From: Streptomyces sp. NBC_01264
GTDB taxonomy: Bacteria; Actinomycetota; Actinomycetes; Streptomycetales; Streptomycetaceae
DNA length: 64,000 nt
Direction of reading: 5' to 3'
Assembly (NCBI RefSeq): GCF_026340675.1
Contig: NZ_JAPEOX010000001.1
Coordinates: forward strand, 1 to 64,000
The position numbers and the translations under genes were made by a program. Positions 36,247 to 44,682 of this stretch are shown here, piece by piece (position 1 is the first letter of the stretch; every line of letters starts with the position of its first letter). A model generated the notes under the pieces. That model was given only the letters and a program-made list of their open reading frames with translations, had not been told where the DNA came from and did no database searches.

Positions 36247-38601
36247 TCAAAGGGTTTCGCTGAGCGAGTCCGCCAGGCGGCGCCGGGCCGTCTGAGTCGC
36301 CGGTACTGCCGCAGCCGCCACCGCGCCCAGCACCGATCCTGCGATCACCGTCAACAGCACCGGCAGCGGAGGCAGTTGGGCAATCCCGGCGCCGATGCCA
36401 CTCGATGCGCCTTGGGTGTCCACCAGCCAGGTGCCGGACAGGACGCCCAGGCCTGTGCCCGCGAGCGCGGCGACGAGCGCGGTCAGGCCCGCGGCCGTCA
36501 CGATCATCGCGCTGATCTGCCGGGGCGTGAGCCCTATCGCCTTCAGAGCGAGCAGGTCGCGCGCCCGGTCGCGTACGCCCGCGCCGATCAAGGTCAACAG
36601 TTCGATCAGTCCGATGAGGGCCAGTACGGCGATCAGAGCCCCGATCACCCCGCGTGCCGGTTCCAGCCGGCCGGCCGGGTTGGGTGTCTCACGGATCTCG
36701 AGGGTTCCGCCGACGGGCGTGGCGAGTGCGCCGCTCACGGCCCGGGGGTCGGCACCGTCGCGCAGTTCCAGGGCGTGGTAGGCGGGACGCAGCTGCGGGT
36801 CACTCTCGCGCAGTGCGTCGAGGGTCGTGGTGATCACCCGACCGCCGGATTCGGGCTCGATGGTGCGGCCGACGAGGTGCAGGATCTGCGGCCGCCCGCC
36901 GACCGTCATCCGTACCCAATCGCCGACCCGTACGCCGAGGAGGTCCAGGAGGCCCTGGCCGGCCACCGCCTCGTCGGGTCCGGCGACCGCGCGCCCTTCC
37001 ACCACCGCGGAGGGGTAGGGCTGCCGGGCCGTGCCGAGTCCACGCAGCGTGATGGTGCCGGTCTGGCCGGGGATGAGCGCCGCCATCTCCGCGCCCGGAT
37101 GGAAGGCCTCGATGTCCGGAACGGCCGCGAGGGCGCTCTCCAGCTCCGGGTCCGACGGACCGGCGGGCTGCTCGGCCCGAACGGTCAGGGCAGTGGCAAG
37201 CCCCATCTGCGCGGGGCGGCTGCGGAACTGGTCCAGGGTCGACCAGGCGACGAGGGCGACCGTGATGAGCATAAGGGGCAGCGCCAGCCGGGCCAGCGGT
37301 ACCAGGGTCCGGCCCCGGCGGGGGAACGCTGCGCGCCATCCGAGGACGAGGGCGGGCGGTACCCCTACGCCGAGTGCCCGTTTCCCGAGCCCGGTCATCG
37401 GCGCGGCGGACGGCAGCGCGGCCCGGGCCACCGGCACCGGGGGCACTCGTCCGGCCCGCCAGGCCAAGAGTCCAGAGGAAGCCGCGATCAGCAGCACCGC
37501 GCCGACGGGGATGCCGATGATCAGGGCGGTGTGGCCGGGCAGGTCCTGCCACACGGCAGCAGCCTCTCCGATCCGCCCGGGTATCCGGGCGCCGAGCAGG
37601 GCGATCGCCGCGGTACCGAGGGCCACCCCGAGGAGCACGAAGGCCAGATGCTGGACCAGGAAGCCGCGCGCGACCTGGCCCGGAGTGAAGCCGATCGCCT
37701 TGAGGACGGCGATGTCCCGGAGCTGGCCGCGGACGCGGGCGCCGATCGCCCCGGAAGCGGCCAGGGCGGCTGCGAGCAGGGCGCCGAGGCCGAATACGGC
37801 AAACATCGCGCCCAGGAGGCGGTCGTCGCCGCCCGCGTCGGCGCGGGCCTGCTGCCACTTGGTGACCTCGGCCACCCGGTCGGCGCCCAGTACGGTGACC
37901 GCGCGCTGGACGATGAAGTCCGTGTCGTCCGGGTCCTCCAGGCGCAACCCCACGCTCTGCCCGGTGTCTCCGCGGGCGATCTCCTCGAGCGTGGCGGGGA
38001 GCACCCAGCCGACGCCCGCGGCGCCGCCCGGCTGGAAGCGGGGTTCGGCGACGTCGGCGGTCCCGCTCACCCGCAGCAGGTGCGCGGTGCCGTCCGGGCC
38101 GGTGACGCGTAGGGTGTCGCCGGGCTCTGCCCAGAGAGCCCGGGCGACCGACGTCTCCAGCACGACGGAGCCGGCGAACTCACCCGAGCCCGTGCCCGGG
38201 GCGGGGCCTTCGTCCGGCGCCTCGAGCCAGCTGCCCGCGCCGACAAGCGGCCGTCCGGTCTGCGGGGGCTCCACCGAGGCCGCGCGGAGCGTCACCTCGG
38301 CGCGCGCGCCGCGGGACTCCACCGTGGTCGCCGCTGTGCGGTAGGGCCCCGACAGTGCCGCGACTCCGTCCACACCGGACAGGGCGTCCGTGTCCGCGCC
38401 GGCGCGGGTGTGCAGCCAAATGTGGGCGCCGTGGGACTGGTTGAAGACCCGCTGCCAGGGGTTCGCGGCGTAGCCGAAGAGCGCGCCGGCCAGCAGGAGC
38501 GAGCCAATGACTCCGGCGCTGGCGAGGACGACGAAGAGGGCTTCGCCGCGGTGTGCACGGAAGTCGGCCTGCGCCCAGCGCAGGGTGGCCCGCACGGTCA
38601 C
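36247..38601 (-). CDS. FtsX-type ABC transporter permease
   Basis: 784 aa. GTG 38601 overlaps the ATPase stop (GTGA); GTG 38595 is the alternative. An N-terminal helix (VVLASAGVIGSLLLAGALFG) is followed by an extracytoplasmic domain, then two FtsX modules (ALLAAALAASGAIGARVRGQ with LRDIAVLKAIGFTPGQVARG; and LIAVLALIGLIELLTLIGAG with ARDLLALKAIGLTPRQ). This duplicated LolC/MacB-like layout belongs to transporters that extrude or extract hydrophobic peptides, lipids or antibiotics. Partner ATPase and PadR regulator are directly upstream and overlap, so a drug- or peptide-responsive export operon is likely. Confidence 0.88.
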   Translation of the reverse strand: MTVRATLRWAQADFRAHRGEALFVVLASAGVIGSLLLAGALFGYAANPWQRVFNQSHGAHIWLHTRAGADTDALSGVDGVAALSGPYRTAATTVESRGARAEVTLRAASVEPPQTGRPLVGAGSWLEAPDEGPAPGTGSGEFAGSVVLETSVARALWAEPGDTLRVTGPDGTAHLLRVSGTADVAEPRFQPGGAAGVGWVLPATLEEIARGDTGQSVGLRLEDPDDTDFIVQRAVTVLGADRVAEVTKWQQARADAGGDDRLLGAMFAVFGLGALLAAALAASGAIGARVRGQLRDIAVLKAIGFTPGQVARGFLVQHLAFVLLGVALGTAAIALLGARIPGRIGEAAAVWQDLPGHTALIIGIPVGAVLLIAASSGLLAWRAGRVPPVPVARAALPSAAPMTGLGKRALGVGVPPALVLGWRAAFPRRGRTLVPLARLALPLMLITVALVAWSTLDQFRSRPAQMGLATALTVRAEQPAGPSDPELESALAAVPDIEAFHPGAEMAALIPGQTGTITLRGLGTARQPYPSAVVEGRAVAGPDEAVAGQGLLDLLGVRVGDWVRMTVGGRPQILHLVGRTIEPESGGRVITTTLDALRESDPQLRPAYHALELRDGADPRAVSGALATPVGGTLEIRETPNPAGRLEPARGVIGALIAVLALIGLIELLTLIGAGVRDRARDLLALKAIGLTPRQISAMIVTAAGLTALVAALAGTGLGVLSGTWLVDTQGASSGIGAGIAQLPPLPVLLTVIAGSVLGAVAAAAVPATQTARRRLADSLSETL

Positions 38602-39386
38602 TCCTTCAGTTCGAGTACGCCGGAGACACCGCTGGCCGGGCCGGGACGACCTCCGCCGAGCTGTGCGTCGTCGGCTATCCGGCCGTCGAAAAAGCTGATG
38701 ACGCGGTCGGCGGCGCTGGCCATCCGAGCGTCGTGGGTGACCATCATGATCGTCTGGCCGCGCTGGTGGAACCTGGTGAGCAGCCGCAGCACCTCTCGGG
38801 TGCCCTTGCTGTCGAGGCTGCCGGCCGGCTCGTCGGCGAGCAGCAGCCGGGGGTGGTTGACCAGGGCGCGGGCGAGCGCCACCCGCTGCTGTTCGCCGCC
38901 GGACAGCTCTCCGGGCATGGACTGCTCGCGGCCTTCGAGTCCGAGTTCGGCGAGCAGTTCGGCGCGGGAGTCGCGGGCAGCCTTCGGGGAGACGCCGGCG
39001 AGCAGGGCGGGCAGTTCGACGTTGTCGGCGACGGTGAGGTTGGAGACGAGGTTGAAGAACTGGAAGACGACGCCGATGCTGCGGCGCCGCAGCACGGCCC
39101 AACGGGCCTCGCGGTATGCGTCGACCCGTTCCCCGTCGAGCCAGAGCTTGCCGCCGTCGGGCCGCTGGAGGCCGCCGATCAGGTGCAGCAGCGTGGACTT
39201 CCCGGCTCCGGAGGGTCCGGTGACCGCGACGAACTCGCCGGGCTGGACGGACAGGTCCACGCCGCGGACGGCGGGCACCGGGGCGCCTTCGCCGTGGTGC
39301 GTCTTGGTCAAGCCCTCGGCGCGAACGATGGGAACGGCGGGGCGGACGATGGGCACGGCTGGAGCGGCGGTGGCGTCGTCGCTCAT
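38598..39386 (-). CDS. ABC transporter ATP-binding protein (MacB/LolD type)
   Basis: 262 aa. Walker A GPSGAGKST, Q-loop FQFFNLV, signature LSGGEQQR, Walker B LLLADEPAG, H-loop MVTHD. The N-terminal 25 residues include a repeated VPIVR segment. The start overlaps the PadR stop (ATGA) and its own stop overlaps the permease start, so the three are translationally coupled. Confidence 0.9.
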   Translation of the reverse strand: MSDDATAAPAVPIVRPAVPIVRAEGLTKTHHGEGAPVPAVRGVDLSVQPGEFVAVTGPSGAGKSTLLHLIGGLQRPDGGKLWLDGERVDAYREARWAVLRRRSIGVVFQFFNLVSNLTVADNVELPALLAGVSPKAARDSRAELLAELGLEGREQSMPGELSGGEQQRVALARALVNHPRLLLADEPAGSLDSKGTREVLRLLTRFHQRGQTIMMVTHDARMASAADRVISFFDGRIADDAQLGGGRPGPASGVSGVLELKE

Positions 39387-39889
39387 TCCAGCTCCTCCTG
39401 ACAGCGTTCCAGCCAGTCGAGGTCGGCCCGCAGGTGCAGCATGGCGCCCTCGATCAGCAGTTGGGAGATCTTGTTGTCGCGGTCCTCGGCGGCGGCCAGC
39501 TTCGACAGGTCCCGCATGGTGTTGAGATACTGGCGCCGCTGCTTGTTGATCAGGGCGATCGGATCGGCCAGACCCGACTGCGGTGCGAGCGCCAGTTTCA
39601 TGAAGAACTCGTCCCGTACCCGGGGTTCCTCGGCGGTTTCCTCGAACCACGCCAGTACGGCTTCACGCCCGGCGTCCGTCAGCTTGTACGTGCGTTTGTT
39701 GGGTCGGCCGGACTGTTCGACGTCCTCGCCTTCGATCAGGCCGCTCTTCTCGAGTCTGCCGAGGGTGACGTAGATCTGGCCTACGTTCGGCTGAGGGTAC
39801 GCGGCGCCCAGGAGCTTCTCAAGGTCCTGCTTGAGTTCGTAACCATGCGCAGGGCTACGGGTGAGGAGCGTAAGGAGCGCCAGCCGCAC
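39383..39889 (-). CDS. PadR-family transcriptional regulator
   Basis: 168 aa from GTG 39889 with a purine-rich ribosome site (GGAAGGAGGGGGAGAGA). Winged HTH (TLLTRSPAHGYELKQDLEKL, QIYVTLGRLEKSGLIEGEDV, RTYKLTDAGREAVLAWF) and a C-terminal helical dimer domain of the PadR-s2/Vir type. PadR proteins commonly repress their own operon and release DNA on binding a phenolic or drug ligand. It is first in the operon, so it probably controls the ABC exporter. Confidence 0.88.
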   Translation of the reverse strand: MRLALLTLLTRSPAHGYELKQDLEKLLGAAYPQPNVGQIYVTLGRLEKSGLIEGEDVEQSGRPNKRTYKLTDAGREAVLAWFEETAEEPRVRDEFFMKLALAPQSGLADPIALINKQRRQYLNTMRDLSKLAAAEDRDNKISQLLIEGAMLHLRADLDWLERCQEELE

Positions 39890-40056
39890 TCTCTCCCCCT
39901 CCTTCCCGCTCCGTAGTCAACCGTTCACTGGTGCCAGGCCGGATGTCGCCGACGGCTGTCCTGTCTGCCTGGACGTCTAGTATCGCCCATGCCTAACGGG
40001 TATATATAGGCCACGATGATCGGCAGTGCAGCCGGATCGCGCTCTGGGAGGAATCT
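39890..40056. promoter_or_regulatory. Divergent promoter region
   Basis: Separates the PadR operon from the solute-binding gene. It holds TATATA (about 40000-40006), the most AT-rich spot, and GGGAGGAATCT before ATG 40057. No clear palindrome for PadR was seen. Confidence 0.5.
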
Positions 40057-41331
40057 ATGCGGTGGATGCGTGCCGCGGGTAGAGCCCTCCTGGTGGTGGC
40101 GGTCGTGCTGGCGGGGTACTCCGGTCTCGGCGTGCGCTCCGACGCGGGCGCCGCCTCCGATGCCCGCGGCCCGCTGACGCTCGTGACGGCGGGCGACCTG
40201 ACCGACTACCTCGGTCCGCTCCTCGACGACTGGAACGAGAGCCGTCCCGACGAGCGTGTGAGTCTCATCGAGCTGCCCGACTCGGCGGACGAGACCAGGG
40301 CCCAGATGATCAGCGAACTGCGATCGGGACGCGACCGGTTCGACGTGCTGAACATCGACGTGGCCTGGACGTCCGAGTTCGCGGCGGCCGGCTGGATCTT
40401 GCCGCTCGAACGGGACCGGTTCCCGCTGGACGCGTTCCTGCGGCCGGTCGTGGACACCGCGACCTTCGACGGACGACTGTACGCGGTCCCCTACGTCACG
40501 AACGCGGGCCTGCTCTACTACCGCAAGGACATCCTGGACCTCGCGGGCGAGCAGCCGCCGCGGACCTGGTCCGAACTGGCCCGCCAGGCACGCACGATCG
40601 CGCCGCGGTACGGGCTGGACGGCTACGCCGGCCAGTTCCTCCCCTACGAGGGGCTCACCGTCAACGTCACCGAGGCCGTGCACTCGGCGGGCGGTTCGGT
40701 CCTGCGTAACGACGGCGCCCGCGTCGCCGTCGACTCCGACGGGGCGCGCGCCGGGCTGCGGTTCCTCGCGGACGGGGTGCGGGAGGGCTGGATCTCCCGC
40801 GAGGCGCTCGGCTACAAGGAGGAGGAGTCGCGCAAGGCGTTCCAGGACGGCCGGTTGCTCTTCCTGCGGAACTGGCCCTACGTGTACGCGGACGCGAGCG
40901 CGGTGGGGTCCAAGGTGGCGGGCCGGTTCGGCGCCGTGTCGCTGCCGGGCGCCGACGGTCCCGGCACCAGCGTGCTGGGCGGCTCCAACCTCGCGGTCAG
41001 CGCTCACACGCGTCATCCCGCGTCGGCGGCCGACCTGATCTCCTACCTCACCAGTGAACGGGTGCAGCGACGGGTCCTCACCGAGGGCTCGCTGCCACCG
41101 GTGCGCGCCGCGCTGTACGAGGATCCCGAGCTGGTGCGTGCCTATCCGTACCTGCCGACCCTGCGCGAGAGCGTGCTGTCGGCGGTGCCGCGCCCCAAGA
41201 GCCCGCGCTACGACCAGGTGAGCCTCGCCGTGCAGGCGGTGGGGCAGGACGTGATGGCCTTGCGCCAAACACCGGACGAGGCGGTAGCGCGGCTGGCGCG
41301 CGAGCTCGGGGCCATTTCCCGCACAGGCTGA
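40057..41331 (+). CDS. Sugar ABC transporter substrate-binding protein (family 1)
   Basis: 424 aa. Signal peptide (residues 1-33, RALLVVAVVLAGYSGLGVRS) without a lipobox Cys, so it may be released or held by its hydrophobic tail. SBP family 1 features: LTLVTAGDLTDYLGPLLDDW, RFDVLNIDVAWTSEFAAAGW, YAVPYVTNAGLLYYRKDILD, FQDGRLLFLRNWPYVYADAS, GSNLAVSAHTRHPASAADLI. This arrangement is typical of trehalose/maltose-type binding proteins. A terminator separates it from the downstream cluster and it lacks its own permeases, so it may feed the transporter at 44683-47000. Confidence 0.82.
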   Translation: MRWMRAAGRALLVVAVVLAGYSGLGVRSDAGAASDARGPLTLVTAGDLTDYLGPLLDDWNESRPDERVSLIELPDSADETRAQMISELRSGRDRFDVLNIDVAWTSEFAAAGWILPLERDRFPLDAFLRPVVDTATFDGRLYAVPYVTNAGLLYYRKDILDLAGEQPPRTWSELARQARTIAPRYGLDGYAGQFLPYEGLTVNVTEAVHSAGGSVLRNDGARVAVDSDGARAGLRFLADGVREGWISREALGYKEEESRKAFQDGRLLFLRNWPYVYADASAVGSKVAGRFGAVSLPGADGPGTSVLGGSNLAVSAHTRHPASAADLISYLTSERVQRRVLTEGSLPPVRAALYEDPELVRAYPYLPTLRESVLSAVPRPKSPRYDQVSLAVQAVGQDVMALRQTPDEAVARLARELGAISRTG

Positions 41332-41351
41332 TCGCACTTCTACACCTCCCC

Positions 41352-41386
41352 GAAGACTCCTACTTACATGTTAAGTAGGAGTCTTC
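41352..41386 (+). terminator. Intrinsic terminator
   Basis: GAAGACTCCTACTTA pairs with TAAGTAGGAGTCTTC around a CATGT loop, followed by TTTC. Confidence 0.88.
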
Positions 41387-41449
41387 TTTCGTGCACCTGG
41401 TCATTCTGTGGCAAACCACCGCAGCTTTCACCTGCTTCTGGATTCATCA

Positions 41450-41486
41450 TTGACATCTTCCAGTCAGCACTACTTAACATGCATGC
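41450..41486 (+). promoter_or_regulatory. Putative sigma70-type promoter of the glucosidase cluster
   Basis: TTGACA at 41450-41455 and a TA-rich stretch TACTTAACAT at 41471-41480, followed by the direct repeat GCATGCAT. The spacing allows a -10 at TTAACA. No operator is proven. Confidence 0.45.
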
Positions 41487-41541
41487 ATAACAGCGCACCT
41501 GATCCAGGGCGCTCTCGCATTCAGAGACAGGTCGACGCGAG

Positions 41542-43245
41542 ATGCTCAGCACCCTTCCGGCCGGTACCGGTCACCCCTCCCACAGCGCCGCCCCTTCCGC
41601 GCCTTGGTGGCGCGACGCGGTGATCTACCAGGTCTACGTCCGCAGCTTCCTCGACAGCACCGGGGACGGCGTCGGCGACCTCGCCGGCGTACGCGCCGGG
41701 CTTCCCTACGTGAGGAAGCTCGGTGTCGACGGCATCTGGCTCAGCCCCTTCTACCCGTCGCCACAGCACGACCACGGCTACGACGTCGCCGACTACTGCG
41801 GCGTCGACCCGGTCTACGGCGACCTCGCCGAGTTCGACCGGCTGGTGTCCGACGCCCACCGGCTCGGGCTCAGGCTGCTGCTCGACATCGTCCCCAACCA
41901 CTGCTCCAGCGAGCACCCATGGTTCCGCGAAGCGCTCGCCGCGGCGCCTGGCAGCGCCGCACGCTCCCGCTTCCACTTCGCTGCGGGCCGCGGCCCCGAG
42001 GGCGAGGAGCCGCCCAACAACTGGCACGCCATGTTCGGCGGCCCAGCCTGGAGCCGGACCACCAGAGCCGACGGCACCCCCGGGGAGTGGTACCTGCACC
42101 TGTTCACACCCGAGCAGCCGGACCTGAACTGGCGCGATCCCGTCGTGGGCGACGACTTCGAGCGCGTGCTCCGCTTCTGGCTGGACCGGGGCGTCGACGG
42201 CTTCCGCATCGACGTCGCCGCCGGGCTCTTCAAGCACCCCGAGCTGCCCGACTCGGACGACCCCGCCGCAGACGAGCGGGCCCGCGACGCCGTCAACCAG
42301 CTGGCCTGGAACCAGCCCGAGGTGCACGGCGTGTGGCGCCGCTGGCGCTCGGTCTGCGAGGAGTACACCGCCCGGGACGGTCACGAGCGGCTGCTCGTCG
42401 GCGAGGTGTCCGTACCCACCGCACGCGAGCACGCCGAGTACGTCCGCCCCGACGAACTGCACCAGGCGTTCTTCTTCGACCTGCTCAGCGCGCCCTGGGA
42501 CGCCGATTCCTTCCGTACGACGATCACCGAGGCGATCCGCGACATCGCGGCCACCGGCTCCACCGTCACCTGGGTCCTCAACAACCACGACCAGGTCCGG
42601 ACGGTCACCCGCTACGCCGGCGAACCCGGGGTCGAGGGCAGCGGACTGGGAGCGGCCCGGGCCCGCGCCGCCGCCCTCCTGATGCTCGCCCTGCCCGGCG
42701 CCGCCTACGTCTACCAGGGCGAGGAACTCGGCCTGCCCGAGGTCCTCGACCTGGCCGACGAGGCCCTCACCGACCCGATCTTCCGCCGTACGGGCAGCCG
42801 CAAGCACGTACGGGACGGCTGCCGCGTACCCATGCCCTGGTCCGGGCACACCTCCCCCTTCGGCTTCAGCCAGCAGACGGCCGGCGTCAAACCGTGGCTT
42901 CCGCAGCCCGAATGGTTCGCCGAGCACGCGACCGACCGCGCCCTGGCCGACACCCGTTCCTTCTGGCACCTCTACCGTGACGGCCTCCAGCTGCGGCGCA
43001 CCCTGCCGCAACTCGGCGACGGCACCCTGCGCTGGCTGGACTCGCCCCCGCAGGTACTGGCCGTCGTCCGCGGTGACGGCCTGATCTGCGCGGTCAACTT
43101 CGGCACGGAGCCCGTGCCCGCGCCGGTCCCCGGTACGCCGCTGCTCGCCAGCGGGCCCTGTCCCGACGGGGTGCTCCCCGCGGCGACAGCGGCCTGGTGG
43201 GCGGGCGAGTACCCGGCTCCCGGCCCGGCGACCCCGCAGCCGTAA
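41542..43245 (+). CDS. GH13 alpha-glucosidase
   Basis: 567 aa. (beta/alpha)8 glycoside hydrolase: WWRDAVIYQVYVRSFLDSTG, DGVGDLAGV, GIWLSPFYPSPQHDHGYDVA, LLLDIVPNHCSSEHPWF. Nucleophile D224 (GFRIDVA), acid/base E288 (LLVGEVS), transition-state D350 (NNHDQVR). No signal peptide, so it acts in the cytoplasm on imported oligosaccharides. The H-C-S after VPN and the overall length fit oligo-1,6-/alpha-1,4-glucosidases (AglA type). It is upstream of a binding protein and two permeases, a transport-and-hydrolysis cluster. Exact linkage preference cannot be read from sequence. Confidence 0.88.
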   Translation: MLSTLPAGTGHPSHSAAPSAPWWRDAVIYQVYVRSFLDSTGDGVGDLAGVRAGLPYVRKLGVDGIWLSPFYPSPQHDHGYDVADYCGVDPVYGDLAEFDRLVSDAHRLGLRLLLDIVPNHCSSEHPWFREALAAAPGSAARSRFHFAAGRGPEGEEPPNNWHAMFGGPAWSRTTRADGTPGEWYLHLFTPEQPDLNWRDPVVGDDFERVLRFWLDRGVDGFRIDVAAGLFKHPELPDSDDPAADERARDAVNQLAWNQPEVHGVWRRWRSVCEEYTARDGHERLLVGEVSVPTAREHAEYVRPDELHQAFFFDLLSAPWDADSFRTTITEAIRDIAATGSTVTWVLNNHDQVRTVTRYAGEPGVEGSGLGAARARAAALLMLALPGAAYVYQGEELGLPEVLDLADEALTDPIFRRTGSRKHVRDGCRVPMPWSGHTSPFGFSQQTAGVKPWLPQPEWFAEHATDRALADTRSFWHLYRDGLQLRRTLPQLGDGTLRWLDSPPQVLAVVRGDGLICAVNFGTEPVPAPVPGTPLLASGPCPDGVLPAATAAWWAGEYPAPGPATPQP

Positions 43246-43346
43246 CGCCCGCAGCCCTACCCGGCTGCCACACCCCCTCGGCCCTGTCACCCCGCAATCC
43301 CCGTGCAGCCCCTCTCCAGCCCAGGACCTCCCCGAAAGGACCCGTC

Positions 43347-44672
43347 ATGCGACGACCCGGCAAGACGACCCGCCGCAGTGCCGCCACCGCCACCCTCGCC
43401 CTCGCCCTCGGCACCACCGCCTGCGGCGGCGCCACCGGACCCGCGAGCGGCGGTGAGCTCAGCGGCCAGACCGTCACCGTGGCGGGTGTGTGGACCGGCG
43501 CCGAGCAGCAGAGCTTCACGAAGGTCCTCGACGCCTTCACCCAGAAGACCGGTGCCAAGACGGTCTTCGTCCCCTCCGGCGACAACGTCTCCACCTTCGT
43601 CGGAAGCAAGATCGAAGGCGGGGCCGCACCCGACGTGGTGATGGTGCCCCAGGTGGGCGTGCTCCGGCAGTTCGCGAAGAAGGGCTGGCTCCAGCCCCTG
43701 TCCGACCAGACCTCCCAGACGGCCGGATCCACCCTCGCGCCGGTGTGGAAGAACTACGGCACCGTCGACGGCACGTACTACGGCCTCTACTTCAAGGCCG
43801 CCCACAAGTCGACCGTCTGGTACGCGCCGGAGGCCTTCGCCCAGGCCGGCGTCACCGAGCCCAAGAGCTACGGCGACATGCTGAAGGCCGGCCGCACCCT
43901 CGCGGACTCCGGCCGCCCGGCCTTCGCCATAGCAGGCGAGGACGGCTGGACCCTCACCGACTGGTTCGAGAACATCTACCTCTCCCAGGCCGGACCGGAG
44001 AAGTACGACCAGCTCGCCCAGCACCAGCTGAAGTGGACCGACGAGAGCGTGGTGCGGGCCCTGACCACCCTCGGGGAACTGTTCAAGGACAAGCAGCTCG
44101 TCGCGGGCGGCGCCCAGGCGGCGCTGGGCACCGATTTCCCCTCGTCGGTCGCGCAGGTCTTCGGCCCGGAGCCCAAGGCGGGCATGGTCTACGAGGGCGA
44201 CTTCGTCGGCGGTGTCGCCAAGGGGCAGTTCGGCAAGAAGCTCGGGCAGGACGCCAAGTTCTTCCCCTTCCCCTCGGTCGACGGCGGCCGGGCGCCGGTG
44301 GTCAGCGGCGGTGACGCGGCGGTCGTCCTGAAGGACGGCAAGAACGGCAAGGCCAGCATGCAGTTGGTCGAGTTCCTGGCCAGCGCCGAAGCCGCCGAGG
44401 TCTGGGCCGGCGCGGGCGGCTTCCTGTCCCCGAACAACGAGGTCGACTTGGCCTCATACGGCGACGAGACGACGCGCGACACCGCCAACTCGCTGATCTC
44501 GGCGGGCAATTCGATCCGCTTCGACATGTCGGACCAGGCCCCGGCCGCGTTCGGCGGCACCAAGGGCGCCGGTGAGTGGAAGCTCCTCCAGGACTTCCTG
44601 CGCGACCCCTCGGACCCGCAGGGCACCGCCGCCAAGCTCGAGGCCGAGGCCGCCAAGGCCTACGGGAACTGA
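43347..44672 (+). CDS. Alpha-glucoside-type solute-binding lipoprotein
   Basis: 441 aa from ATG 43347 with GAAAGGA 7 nt upstream. Basic n-region, short hydrophobic core and lipobox-like GTTAC (Cys about 27), hence a lipoprotein. Body: TVTVAGVWTGAEQQSFTKVL, AAPDVVMVPQVGVLRQFAKK, AFAIAGEDGWTLTDWFENIY, MVYEGDFVGGVAKGQFGKKL. Related to AglE-type binding proteins. The next gene starts 10 nt downstream, so the ligand-capture and membrane subunits are co-transcribed. Confidence 0.86.
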   Translation: MRRPGKTTRRSAATATLALALGTTACGGATGPASGGELSGQTVTVAGVWTGAEQQSFTKVLDAFTQKTGAKTVFVPSGDNVSTFVGSKIEGGAAPDVVMVPQVGVLRQFAKKGWLQPLSDQTSQTAGSTLAPVWKNYGTVDGTYYGLYFKAAHKSTVWYAPEAFAQAGVTEPKSYGDMLKAGRTLADSGRPAFAIAGEDGWTLTDWFENIYLSQAGPEKYDQLAQHQLKWTDESVVRALTTLGELFKDKQLVAGGAQAALGTDFPSSVAQVFGPEPKAGMVYEGDFVGGVAKGQFGKKLGQDAKFFPFPSVDGGRAPVVSGGDAAVVLKDGKNGKASMQLVEFLASAEAAEVWAGAGGFLSPNNEVDLASYGDETTRDTANSLISAGNSIRFDMSDQAPAAFGGTKGAGEWKLLQDFLRDPSDPQGTAAKLEAEAAKAYGN

Positions 44673-44682
44673 GGCGACCGCC

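Noticed and set aside
36247..39102. 951-codon minus frame including the permease
   Set aside because: The first part is the ATPase gene read in the wrong frame; the permease starts at 38601 overlapping the ATPase stop.
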